Positions 49,585 through 58,097 of a DNA stretch of 64,000 nucleotides are shown piece after piece. How positions within the stretch are numbered: position 1 is the stretch's first letter; the number at the start of each line of letters is the position of its first letter. The notes beneath the pieces are model-generated. The model was given only the letters and a program-made list of their open reading frames with translations, made no database searches and was not told the origin of the DNA. The position numbers and the translations under genes were made by a program. The DNA comes from Verrucomicrobiota bacterium JB022 (GTDB taxonomy: Bacteria > Verrucomicrobiota > Verrucomicrobiia > Opitutales > Oceanipulchritudinaceae), in NCBI GenBank assembly GCA_030673845.1, contig JAUTCQ010000016.1:1-64000 (forward strand). Direction: 5' to 3'.

Positions 49585-50834
49585 TGCGAGTTTTCCGCCG
49601 CAATGAACGTGGGGCTTATTACGTTGAGTGGCGCCCGGCTTGGTCGCTGAAGCCTCGGCGTAAGGCTTTGTCAACGCGGGATAAGCAGGTGGCGCAGAAG
49701 CGAGCGTCTGAGTGGGTGCGTGGAGAAGAGCTGAAGCGCGAAGGCTTGCCTGTTCCGGTGGGTCTTTGGGGGCACGAGGTGGAGAAGCTTGTTGACCTGA
49801 TAGAGCAGTATCTGACGGTGCGCAGGGGCAAAGGGACCGGGGAGAAGCAATTGAAGGACGTCCGGCAGCGGCTCCTGAAGGTGTCTCTGGCTTGTAGCTG
49901 GGAGACCGTGCAGAACGTTCAGCCCATGGCCTTTGAGAAGTGGCGTGCTGCTTACGATAGTTCCGCCAAGACCCGCAATGAATACCTGGCGGATTGGCGG
50001 GCGTTCCTCGGCTGGTTGGTGCGACAGGGCAGACTAGACCGTGATCCTCTATCGCCGGTCGAGCCGATTTCGCGAGTACAGAAGACGCGAAAGCGCCGGG
50101 CTTGGACTGAGGAGGAGGTGAACACGTTCCTTGCTCATGGGTGGCCTTACAGGGTCGGTTTCTGCCTGGCGCTGCTGGCTGGACTTCGGCGCAAGGAGAT
50201 TGAGGCGCTTCAGTGGGGTGATGTGCACCTGGAAGAGGGAAGTGCCTTCCTCCGGCTCCGGGAGTCGACCACGAAGAACGGCAAGGAGAGTATGCAGCTG
50301 ATTCCGGAAGAGCTTCGGACGCTCTTGCTCGATCATCGGCCTGTTGCATGTCGTGAGGACGATCCTGTTTTGCCTGAAGGGCTTCCTCGTACCGACACGT
50401 TCCGGCGTCACGTCGAGAAGGCCGGGCTGGTCTACCAGAATGCCCAAGGTGAGCGAATCGATTTTCACGCCCTGCGGCTGACGTATGGGACCTTGCTGCA
50501 GCGGTCAGACCTTTCCGTTCGCCAGGCGCAGGAACTCATGCGGCACTCGGATGCGCGGCTTACGACGGCCACCTACACGGACGTGAACCAGCTCGGCCTG
50601 ACGGCTGCGGTCGCACGCTTGCCCTCGATCTTGCGGGGCGGAATACGGGTCGGAACTCCAGTCGCGACGGGCGACAACCTGACATTTTCAGACACTAAAC
50701 CTACAATCGTAGATCGTATGAAAACCGTTCTTAAAGAGTATCTTAGTCCCGACGGGACACATTGTGTCGTAACCCGACACGAACACAAAATGGTGGGCGC
50801 GATTGGACTCGAACCAACGACCCCTACCGTGTGA
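49584..50834 (+). CDS. Tyrosine integrase of the tRNA-Val element
   Basis: 416 residues. SAM-like core-binding domain (LIEQYLTVRRGKGTGEKQLK, YLADWRAFLGWLVRQGRLDR); catalytic domain with first Arg in LALLAGLRRKEIEALQWGD, H-x-L-R in DFHALRLTYGTLLQRS, and MRHSDARLTTATYTDVNQL carrying the His and nucleophilic Tyr. The final 15 residues (MVGAIGLEPTTPTV) are encoded by the complement of tRNA-Val, so the gene ends inside its own attachment site. Appears intact and hence probably active. Confidence 0.95.
   Translation: MRVFRRNERGAYYVEWRPAWSLKPRRKALSTRDKQVAQKRASEWVRGEELKREGLPVPVGLWGHEVEKLVDLIEQYLTVRRGKGTGEKQLKDVRQRLLKVSLACSWETVQNVQPMAFEKWRAAYDSSAKTRNEYLADWRAFLGWLVRQGRLDRDPLSPVEPISRVQKTRKRRAWTEEEVNTFLAHGWPYRVGFCLALLAGLRRKEIEALQWGDVHLEEGSAFLRLRESTTKNGKESMQLIPEELRTLLLDHRPVACREDDPVLPEGLPRTDTFRRHVEKAGLVYQNAQGERIDFHALRLTYGTLLQRSDLSVRQAQELMRHSDARLTTATYTDVNQLGLTAAVARLPSILRGGIRVGTPVATGDNLTFSDTKPTIVDRMKTVLKEYLSPDGTHCVVTRHEHKMVGAIGLEPTTPTV
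50788..50817. repeat. Right att site of the tRNA-Val element
   Basis: 30-bp identical partner of 47053-47082. It is the 3' end of the intact tRNA-Val, so integration preserved a complete tRNA at this side and left the scar at the other. Confidence 0.93.
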
Positions 50835-50867
50835 AGGTAGTGCTCTAACCAACTGAGCTACGCGCCC
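50791..50867 (-). tRNA. tRNA-Val(CAC)
   Basis: 77 bases on the minus strand: acceptor GGGCGCG with CGCGCCC, D-arm GCTCAGTTGGTTAGAGC, anticodon stem CTACC/GGTAG with loop TTCACAC (anticodon CAC), T-arm TTGGTTCGAGTCC, encoded ACCA. The element integrated in its 3' end and carried the native terminator away to 47029-47051. Confidence 0.95.
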
Positions 50868-51036
50868 TCGATTGAGGAAAAGATGAAGATTGGAGAATTG
50901 CGGTGATCCGTCAATTCCCAAATTGCGCGAAGCACAAAAATTTTCATGGGCGATCGACCGTGGCCAAGAAAGGCAGGGCGGCGCGTTCCGTAGTTGCGCT
51001 TTCGCCGTCCAACACCCACACTCTAGTTTTCTATGG

Positions 51037-51113
51037 GCGGGAGTAGCTCAGATGGATAGAGCAAGCGTTTCCTAAACGCTAGGTCATGGGTTCGAATCCC
51101 ATCTCTCGCGCCA
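51037..51113 (+). tRNA. tRNA-Arg(CCT)
   Basis: 77 bases: acceptor GCGGGAG with CTCTCGC, D-arm GCTCAGATGGATAGAGC, anticodon stem AGCGT/ACGCT with loop TTCCTAA (anticodon CCT), T-arm ATGGGTTCGAATCCCAT, encoded CCA followed by TTTTTT, which may act in termination. Confidence 0.95.
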
Positions 51114-51184
51114 TTTTTTAACCGGCCATGGTTCTCTTCTCGATTTTCAGCATAGGCGTGGGATAGATATGTAACTATTTCTAT

Positions 51185-51655
51185 ATGAATCCGAGCGTCC
51201 CTTTTTCTAAATGCAAAATGAGATCGTGGTTTTGTTTTTTGGCATTTGTCACTCTTTGCCCACATGCCTACGGAGATCCCAAGAATCATCCCGAGACTTC
51301 TGCTGCAATTGCCTTCTTTTATCAAATCCAAACGGCTGTTTCTAGTCAGAACGTTGACTGGATTGCTGATAACGTAGGGTATCCTCTACGCTGTTTTATA
51401 AACGGCGATCCAAAGTTGGTAAAAGATTCACAAGAATTTAAGGCGCATTAAGAGTTGATCTTCAATGACTTGTTATGTAAGTCAGTGGCGGGGTTCGCCG
51501 GAGGGGATGTTTTGGAGTCCACAGGCAGGTTCAGCTTTGGGAAAGGATCAATCTGGATTGCTGAAGTTTACGATCCGAAATTGGAAGTAGGAAGTAGCTC
51601 GGTATCGTTTAAATGGAAGATTATCGCTGTGAACAATCGCAAATCGAGGGGATAA
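51185..51655 (+). pseudogene. Secreted protein gene broken by one in-frame stop
   Basis: Reading from ATG 51185: a signal peptide (SWFCFLAFVTLCPHAYG), IAFFYQIQTAVSSQNVDWIA, NVGYPLRCFINGDPKLVKDS, EFKAH, then TAA at 51449-51451, and the same frame continues with ELIFNDLLCKSVAGFAGG and ends at 51655. The joined product (~156 residues) makes a continuous alpha/beta domain in which the stop codon replaces a residue expected to be Tyr (an AHYELIFN-like sequence, one base change). No frameshift. Function unknown. A sequencing error or very recent nonsense mutation are both possible. Confidence 0.72.
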
Positions 51656-51759
51656 GTGCTCGGGGGTAAGTATGTTGGCCTAGGGTGAAAGGGTTTTAAC
51701 TGCAGGTATTATATCTTGGGAAATAATATTTTTTGGCGGCTTCCCGATGAACCAAAAAA

Positions 51760-51787
51760 GCGCCGGTGGAGCCTGTCCTCCCGGCGC
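51760..51787 (-). terminator. Terminator of the YCII gene
   Basis: Stem GCGCCGG / CCGGCGC extended by GGAG/CTCC, followed by T6 on the minus strand. Confidence 0.8.
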
Positions 51788-51811
51788 ATGATAACTGGTT
51801 GAATCGCGCCG

Positions 51812-52237
51812 CTACTGCTTGGGCTCCAGTTCGCGGCGGAGGCGGTCTTCCTGTTCGCGTAGTTCGGGAGTCATTTCGTCGCCAAAGTCTTCGAGCTCGA
51901 AGATGCGGCGGATCTCAATTTCCGTCTCGCCCTGCATGGGTTGTGGGCAGCGTTCGACCCACTCAATCGCTTCGTCGAGCGACTCGACTTTCCAGATCCA
52001 GAAGCCCGCGAGCAGTCCGGTGGGGTCTTCAAATGGTCCACGAATTACTGTGCGCTCGGTGCCGGAGAAGCACACACGCGCGCCCTTGGAGCTGGGTTGG
52101 AGGCCTTCGCCGGCCAGCAGCAGCCCGGCCTTGACCAGTTCTTCGTTGTAGTTGCCCATGGCGGTCAGCAGCTCGGTGTCCGGCATTTCGCCCGCTTCGC
52201 TGTGCTGGTCGGCCTTGATCAAAATCATTACTCGCAT
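51812..52237 (-). CDS. YCII/DGPF-domain protein
   Basis: 141 residues from ATG 52235-52237: MRVMILIKADQHSEAGEMPD, YNEELVKAGLLLAGEGLQPS, VIRGPFEDPTGLLAGFWIWK and SLDEAIEWVERCP. This is the YCII-related dimeric alpha/beta barrel, of unknown enzymatic role, often encoded beside ECF sigma factors; none is seen here. The C-terminal ~25 residues are acidic/basic helical. The long open frame upstream of the ATG is not family-like. Confidence 0.92.
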   Translation of the reverse strand: MRVMILIKADQHSEAGEMPDTELLTAMGNYNEELVKAGLLLAGEGLQPSSKGARVCFSGTERTVIRGPFEDPTGLLAGFWIWKVESLDEAIEWVERCPQPMQGETEIEIRRIFELEDFGDEMTPELREQEDRLRRELEPKQ

Positions 52238-52376
52238 GGTCGTAGGGGATAGAGTTGGTGGCCAGTGGTGAGCCTGCCGTCGGTGGCGGGTAGTCGTGTC
52301 TGGCATCAACCTTTCGACGAATCGCTGCCGCTCCAAGGGACATTTTGCGGGGCTTTTCTTGGAAAAAAGTTGCGGC

Positions 52377-53912
52377 TCAAGTCCCGGCGTCCGCCTGTGC
52401 CGCTTCGATAAGCTGCGGCACACTCTGGCGCAGGGCCTGCCGCCACCCCTCCAAGATGGCTTCCAGCTGGCGGGACTCTTCGGGATACTCGCGCCAAGCC
52501 TTTTCTTGCTGCCAATCGTAGCTGGTATGCAGCGGGTGGCGCGCCTGTTGCAGTTCATCTTCTGTGATCGAGGGGCTGGGGAGCACTGCGTTGGTTGCTT
52601 TGACGAATAAACTCAGTTGTTCCCAGCCGCAGGATCCGAAGCGAGGGTCTTCAATCAGCGCGGCCAAGAGCATGCTGCCCTGTGGCCGTTGCACGATCTC
52701 AGTGATGAAAGATTCCAGAGCCCAACGAGACGAGGTGCCTTGATCGCGGCGGTAAAACCACTCCACGATAAAGTCGGTCTCCTCCTCGCCGACCATTTCC
52801 CACAAGGCCAGGCAAATCGTTGCGCGGTCTCGATCTGAAGCGCCCCGCATTCGGGCGAAGGCCGGGTGAAGGATCGCGCGAGCCTCAGGGGGATTAAGAC
52901 GAGCTGCGGAGATAGCATACCAGGGGGAAGTATATTCACCGTTGGGATCCATCCCTTTTACATTCCATTCCTGCTCGATCGCCAGCAGCTCATCCGCGTC
53001 TTCCGGCTGTAGAATTTTGGCTGCGTTGTGCAGCACAAACAGACGGATGCGATCGAAGCGCGTGCGCTGCGATTCTTCGGCGAGGAGGTCGGGATCGTCG
53101 GTCAAGACTGCTCCCCGCAGAATCTCGAAAATCTTGGCCGAGCCCAGCTCGCGGCACATGTCGATGAGTTCCCGGTCATGCACCAGGTCGCGGCTGCTCC
53201 CGTGGGCCGAGCGAAGGTAAATCAGGGTCCAGAGTTTATCCTCGGGCGGCAGTTGCTCAATGCGCTGACGGACAGACCACGGGTTGTCACGCCCGGCCCG
53301 AAGCAGCTGCACCTCAAACCAGCTGGCACAAAACGTCCGGTCTTGGCGCGGTTGCCAGTAGGCGTAGAAATCTTCCTGCGTAGTATAAATGTGCAGGGTA
53401 CGATACCCCCCTGTTACCATGTAAAAGGTGAGCATCTGCTGAACGATTTTACCAACCGTCATTTCATGGTAGATTTGCGTCCTTCCATCGGGCATCGGAT
53501 AAGGCACGCTCATCAGGATCGGGTCGCTGAAAGTGCTGCTGGTGTCGTCCCAAAGCTCCGCCAGCATCGGCAGGAGCGATGGCTCTTCCCGGTCGAAAAT
53601 CGCGACGGCGGCGAGCGTGCGCACCTTGGGGTCTTCGTGCTGCAAGAGTTCGACCAGCACCTCCACGGGGTAGGCGGGATTCGTCACTAGCTGCAGCAGG
53701 GCATTTTGCGCTTGCTGGTGTTCTCGGGGGATTAGGATAAACTGCGGCTGGTCGATCCGGTCGTAGAGGTAGGCTCCCGTATATAAATAAGCCACGCGCG
53801 ACGCATAAAACTCGAAATCTGCGCGCGTTTCTTCGGGCGTTGGCTCCGTGATGGAGGCAGACAGAGTCGTGATGAAGAGAAGGGTAAGCAGCGGGAGCAG
53901 GCGGGCGATCAT
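52377..53912 (-). CDS. Secreted HEAT-repeat-like protein
   Basis: 511 residues with a signal peptide (RLLPLLTLLFITTLSASI). N-terminal third has one or two HEAT-like units (YPVEVLVELLQHEDPKVRTL, AAVAIFDREEPSLLPMLAEL); the rest is helical and Trp/Tyr-rich (WQPRQDRTFCASWFEVQLLR, TDFIVEWFYRRDQGTSSRWA). No enzyme motif recognised. Monocistronic by spacing, 139 bases before the YCII gene. Confidence 0.7.
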   Translation of the reverse strand: MIARLLPLLTLLFITTLSASITEPTPEETRADFEFYASRVAYLYTGAYLYDRIDQPQFILIPREHQQAQNALLQLVTNPAYPVEVLVELLQHEDPKVRTLAAVAIFDREEPSLLPMLAELWDDTSSTFSDPILMSVPYPMPDGRTQIYHEMTVGKIVQQMLTFYMVTGGYRTLHIYTTQEDFYAYWQPRQDRTFCASWFEVQLLRAGRDNPWSVRQRIEQLPPEDKLWTLIYLRSAHGSSRDLVHDRELIDMCRELGSAKIFEILRGAVLTDDPDLLAEESQRTRFDRIRLFVLHNAAKILQPEDADELLAIEQEWNVKGMDPNGEYTSPWYAISAARLNPPEARAILHPAFARMRGASDRDRATICLALWEMVGEEETDFIVEWFYRRDQGTSSRWALESFITEIVQRPQGSMLLAALIEDPRFGSCGWEQLSLFVKATNAVLPSPSITEDELQQARHPLHTSYDWQQEKAWREYPEESRQLEAILEGWRQALRQSVPQLIEAAQADAGT

Positions 53913-53985
53913 GTGATAACGCTCGTTCTGACTTCTCGAAACGTTGCATGCAAGTTTTGCCAGAACCGCCCCTTGCCAAAAAGAA

Positions 53986-54013
53986 AGAGGTGGAGCGCAC
54001 GGGCCCCACCTCT
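53986..54013 (-). terminator. Terminator of the pectinesterase gene
   Basis: Stem AGAGGTGG / CCACCTCT, T-rich tail TTCTTTTT on the minus strand, 28 bases behind the stop. Confidence 0.75.
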
Positions 54014-54040
54014 TGCCTGATTCTGACTGGCGTAAACTGG

Positions 54041-57000
54041 CTACGGCTGCAGCACGAGGCGGGCGAAGAGCGGGGCCTGCGCGCTGGTCAGGTGCAGGGT
54101 GACGCGCTCGATACCGTTCGGCAGGGGCTCGATGGTTTGGGTGACGTCGTTTTCACCGGGGCTGGCGGGGGTCCAGGTGGCGAGGTCGGTGGAGACTTGC
54201 AGCTGCTCGGAATAGAGCGTCGCCGCCGCGAACGACCGCAGATAAGTAACCGTATGAGTGCCTTGGGCGGCGTTGAAGCCAGCGACAATTTGCGGCCGGT
54301 CGGCTTGGTTCGGGTGCGTGGCAAGTAAGAACTCCAGCGCGTTGGCCAGGCCGTCGCCGTCCGCATCGCTGGTCGCGAAGCCCGGCACCGAGGCGTCTAG
54401 GCCATACTGCGCGGCCCAGTCGGCCAGCGACGACTGTACTTCGAGCCGGGCGATGTGGCTTTCGGCAAAGCCTTCGTCGTTGGTGATCTCCACCGTGTAG
54501 TCGCCGCGATTGCCAAGCGAGGCCGCAGCGATGGTGTGTGTCGCGCCCGTGGCCTCGGGGATGATGACGCCGTCCTGATACCACTGGTAACTCAGCCCTT
54601 GGCCCACCGCCTCGACTGATAGCGTAACCGGGGCGTCGAGCGCGACGGATTGGCTGACGGGGTGGGTGGTGATGCGCGGCGGGTAGGCCGGCATCCAGCC
54701 GTTGAGCCCGTAGTAGCTATGGCCAAAGATGGCTTCCAGTGTGTAATCGGCCGGATCGACTTCTACCACCACGCGGTTGCCGGTGCCGGTGGCTGGGGCG
54801 AGCGAGGGGTGCGAGGGCTGCATGCCCGGCGTGTAGTCCGGGTCGAGGGTGTTCAGCCAATACGCGCCCGCTTCGTGGCGCTCTTCCGGGGTTACGATGC
54901 CGCCGCCGAAGAGGGTGGTGCCGTATTCGCGGGCGCGGCAGGTGACTTCCTTGCTGCCTTCCGCCGCCGACCATTCGCCCCAGCCCTTGGTGCTGAAGTG
55001 GGTGTCGACCACGCAGTTGATCACCGCCGTCGCGCCGTCCTGCCGCCACGGGCGCATGAAGGTGGTCGAGCCTTCGTTCACGTCGTAGGGGTAGCCGTTG
55101 GCGACGAGTGCGCGGGGGAAGTTCGATTGGAGGAACACCTCGCCGTAGGGCTGGTCGTAGGGCGTGTTAGGCGCGCCGACAGGGCCACCCACCGGGCGGA
55201 TCTGCACGATGTCGCAGTGGTGGAAGACGCCGAGCGCCTCGCCATAGATGAAGTCGACGCTGCCCCAGATCTCGCAGTGCTGGAAGTAGGCGATGCCGCG
55301 GATGGTGTAGAGCGTGTCCTGCCCGCCCTTCATCAGCACGTTTTCGAAGACGAGGCGGCGGCCAGTAGTGGCCACCGTGTTGATTGGCCCGGCAAAGGCA
55401 GGGGCGGAGGCTGTCGGCTGTTCCAGATAGACGCCGTTGTCGACCGTCAGGTTTTGCACCGTCACGTCGTCCGATTCGATGCGCAGGGTGCCGGAGGCCC
55501 GGTTGCCGCCGTTGGAGAACGCGGCGTATGGGTAGTAGATTTCGACCTCGTCGCGGCTGTCACCCGTGCCGATGATCGTCACGTGATGGCGGTTCTGGGC
55601 CAGCGTGGCGTTGTCGCGATAGACCCCGGGGGCGATGCGGATGGTGCGGGGCAGGGTGTTGCCTTGCGGGATCCAGTCGAAGGCGGCCTGCAGCGTGGCG
55701 AAATCGCCCCGCCCATCGTGCGCCACCGTAATGGTGGTCGGGCCGGAATCGGGCGTCGGTGTTTCGAGTCCGTTCGCCTTCGTTGTAAAACGCCAGGCGT
55801 CCGGCCCCGAGATACCCGCAAAGGCGGCGTTTTCGGAGTCCAGGATCGTGCCTGGCTCGATCTCGACGTAGTAAGTCTTGCCGTAATCAAGGCGCTGCTC
55901 GGGGCTCAGCGTGATCCAGACTTCGTTGCCATGGATCGCGACCGGCTCATACCAGTAGTCGGAGCCTTGCACGCTGCGTTCGGCGACATTTGTGATCGTG
56001 GCCGACCAGAAGACGATCGTCTCGAAGGTCGAAACGTCGATGCTCGCCGCCACGGAATCGTCTGCCGCGTCGCGAATGGTGATGACGCCCGTTTGACCGA
56101 TCTTGGGCTGGCTGGGGAAGGTGAGGCGCAGTTGCTGGTCGATGCTGATGCCCGTCATTTGACTGTGGGGCGCGTAGCTCACGGCTTGCGTCGTCGGCAC
56201 GCCCACATAGACGGCAGCGGACGTAACCGATCCGGCCGGGTTGGATGCGGTGACGGTGTAGTAGCCGGAGAGCGCGGGGCTCATGCCCTGCAGTTGCAGC
56301 GTGGCGGTGTCGGCACCCTGCACATTGGTATCGTTGTTCAGCGTCTCGCCGTCGCGCGTCCACGTGTAGGTGGTGGGGTAGGGTGCACCTTCGCCGGCGT
56401 CGGCTTCGACGGAGACCGTGTGCGCGGTGCCGCGCTCCACAATCGCTTGCGTCGGCGCCTCGACGATGACGGGCGCAACGGTCAACGGTGCCGCCTCGCT
56501 AGTGGCCGAGCCGACGGAGTTCTGGACCTTTACGCGGTAGTAGCCTGCGTTCTCGGTCGTCAGATCATGGATCGTCAGCACGGCCGAGTTCGAATTCGGT
56601 ACGTCTTCAAAATTCTCGTTGTCGAGGCTCTTCTGCCAGGTGAAGTTCAGCGGCGAAGTTCCGTTGGGCACCACGACAAAGGTCGCGTCGCCGCCGGTGG
56701 TGGCGTTGACGGCCATCGGCGCGGTGACAATGCTCGGCGCAATGGCTTCGTCGGTCACGGTCAAGACCGCTACGGAGCTGGTGACATCGCCGCCCGGGTT
56801 GGTGATCACCACATCGTAGTTGGCGGCGTCGCTCGGCTGGACGTCAGTCAAGACAAGGGTGGCCGTGATGGCGGTGGGGTTGTCCGGGATGGCCTGCCCG
56901 TTCTTGCGCCAGAAGTAGGTGAGGGTGCCGTCGCCGCTCGCAATCACGGGGATCGAGACCTCGCTGCCGTGGGTAGCTTGCGGGCTGGGCGGCGGCGCGA

Positions 57001-57838
57001 CGTCGATGGTAGCCTTCGGGTAGGGCATCAGCTGAAAGCCGCCGAAATACTGCCCGTTGTTGGCATTCTTGCTCGTGGTAAAGAGCAGTTGGCCCGTCGC
57101 GTCGGTCTTGGCATGAACACGAATCCACGTGATGCCGCTCTCCACCGGCTCGATCTGGCTGGCATTTTCGACGAAAACGTTGCCGCCGTTGCCCCCGGTG
57201 GTTTCGACCGTGAGGACGTTATCACTGGGGCTGTTGACGGCAGGAAAGGTGTAGCGGCAGCCTTGGCCGTCGCCGCCGGTGGAACCGTAAAAATAGACGT
57301 AGTAGTGTGCGTTGGCGGGGAGGCCATCCAGCTCGTATTCGGCGCTGTTGCCGCCTCGGTAGATCCGCCAGACTTCGTTCATCAGGCCGTTGGGGCCGAG
57401 GTTGGAGCTGCCGCCGGAGCCGGAATTGGGCTCGGTGCGCGTCGTGTTACCGTCGAGGTCCTGGATGTTGAGCCGGACGGAGAGGCTGACGCCCGAAGGC
57501 TGACCGTTGGGATCCGCCAGCGCGAGGTTGGTCGCGGAATTGACGGGGTAGGTCCCTTTCGTGCTCAGGCTGTTCGAGCCAATCGCGGGGTTGGGCCGTT
57601 TGACGACGTTGAAGGTCTGCCCTTCGAGGGGCGCGACGGCCGAATAGGCCCAGCCGCCGCCGGGTGGGGCGATGGTAATAGTTTCGGCGGCGGTAGGCGT
57701 CTCCCCTTGCGCGATCTGCGCGGTCGAGAGGGTGACGGAGACGGCAGGGCGGGTATCTTGAGCGGCCAGGGTAGCGCAAAGCCCGGCTGAGGTGAGAGCC
57801 CCGGTCGCGAAACACCGGAGCAAGACAGATTGGGTCAT
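54041..57838 (-). CDS. Secreted pectinesterase with Ig-like domain array
   Basis: 1265 residues from ATG 57836-57838 with a signal peptide (LRCFATGALTSAGLCATLAA). Residues ~300-560 hold three Ig-like domains (each with LTVTDE/NPGG..Y-type strands, e.g. DAANYDVVITNPGGDVTSSV); ~590-690 an SbsA/Big_5-like domain. Residues ~700-980 are a pectin methylesterase beta-helix: TVAHDGRGDFATLQAAFDWI, MKGGQDTLYTIRGIAYFQHC (GGQDTL motif), CEIWGSVDFIYGEALGVFHH with the catalytic Asp. Another Ig-like domain near 1050-1130 and a D-x-D-x-D-G-L-A-N-A-L-E-F motif precede the end. De-esterifies pectin outside the cell; no other pectinolytic gene in the window. The upstream open extension is not signal-like. Confidence 0.9.
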   Translation of the reverse strand: MTQSVLLRCFATGALTSAGLCATLAAQDTRPAVSVTLSTAQIAQGETPTAAETITIAPPGGGWAYSAVAPLEGQTFNVVKRPNPAIGSNSLSTKGTYPVNSATNLALADPNGQPSGVSLSVRLNIQDLDGNTTRTEPNSGSGGSSNLGPNGLMNEVWRIYRGGNSAEYELDGLPANAHYYVYFYGSTGGDGQGCRYTFPAVNSPSDNVLTVETTGGNGGNVFVENASQIEPVESGITWIRVHAKTDATGQLLFTTSKNANNGQYFGGFQLMPYPKATIDVAPPPSPQATHGSEVSIPVIASGDGTLTYFWRKNGQAIPDNPTAITATLVLTDVQPSDAANYDVVITNPGGDVTSSVAVLTVTDEAIAPSIVTAPMAVNATTGGDATFVVVPNGTSPLNFTWQKSLDNENFEDVPNSNSAVLTIHDLTTENAGYYRVKVQNSVGSATSEAAPLTVAPVIVEAPTQAIVERGTAHTVSVEADAGEGAPYPTTYTWTRDGETLNNDTNVQGADTATLQLQGMSPALSGYYTVTASNPAGSVTSAAVYVGVPTTQAVSYAPHSQMTGISIDQQLRLTFPSQPKIGQTGVITIRDAADDSVAASIDVSTFETIVFWSATITNVAERSVQGSDYWYEPVAIHGNEVWITLSPEQRLDYGKTYYVEIEPGTILDSENAAFAGISGPDAWRFTTKANGLETPTPDSGPTTITVAHDGRGDFATLQAAFDWIPQGNTLPRTIRIAPGVYRDNATLAQNRHHVTIIGTGDSRDEVEIYYPYAAFSNGGNRASGTLRIESDDVTVQNLTVDNGVYLEQPTASAPAFAGPINTVATTGRRLVFENVLMKGGQDTLYTIRGIAYFQHCEIWGSVDFIYGEALGVFHHCDIVQIRPVGGPVGAPNTPYDQPYGEVFLQSNFPRALVANGYPYDVNEGSTTFMRPWRQDGATAVINCVVDTHFSTKGWGEWSAAEGSKEVTCRAREYGTTLFGGGIVTPEERHEAGAYWLNTLDPDYTPGMQPSHPSLAPATGTGNRVVVEVDPADYTLEAIFGHSYYGLNGWMPAYPPRITTHPVSQSVALDAPVTLSVEAVGQGLSYQWYQDGVIIPEATGATHTIAAASLGNRGDYTVEITNDEGFAESHIARLEVQSSLADWAAQYGLDASVPGFATSDADGDGLANALEFLLATHPNQADRPQIVAGFNAAQGTHTVTYLRSFAAATLYSEQLQVSTDLATWTPASPGENDVTQTIEPLPNGIERVTLHLTSAQAPLFARLVLQP

Positions 57839-57980
57839 GAGTTTTGGGGGTTGGGTAGACCCTCGACGATGCCCCGCCGCCCGCACCCGCTCAATGCGCC
57901 CCCTGTGCGCATCGTTGCGCTGTTTGCCTCCCGTTTGGTAGGTTTGGTTCTCGCCATTTCTGACCGACAAGGCGCGCGGA

Positions 57981-58016
57981 GCATCCGCGTGAATCCTCGT
58001 TTGATCCGCAGCTAAA
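57981..58016. repeat. REP-like intergenic repeat, copy A
   Basis: Its reverse complement reads AGCTGCGGATCAAACGAGGA then TTCACGCGGATG, matching the two copies at 59391-59482 in layout (GCGGAT...GCGGATG). A dispersed extragenic palindrome-like family. Confidence 0.5.
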
Positions 58017-58097
58017 TAACACCCGCACCCACGCCGCTTTCCCGCCCCACATCCGCCTTGCCATGGAGGCGGGGAGGGGACATGGTGATGGGTTTTC

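Larger units (their letters stand above)
47053..50817 (+). mobile_element. Compact integrative element in tRNA-Val with rolling-circle Rep
   Basis: Roughly 3.7 kb bounded by the 30-bp direct repeats. All genes run plus-strand and most overlap: zinc-ribbon-like protein, RHH protein, HUH Rep, small protein, gap with hairpin, HTH-like protein, AlpA-like excisionase, integrase. No capsid, Zot, relaxase or type IV secretion genes. Int reads into the tRNA, the usual arrangement for tRNA-specific integrases. It resembles a plasmid-like or phage-satellite element that excises as a circle and replicates by rolling circle; that lifestyle is inferred from gene content. Confidence 0.85.

Noticed and set aside
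54650..57790. 1046-codon plus-strand frame
   Set aside because: Antisense of the pectinesterase gene; Gly/Arg/Asp-rich, no domain.
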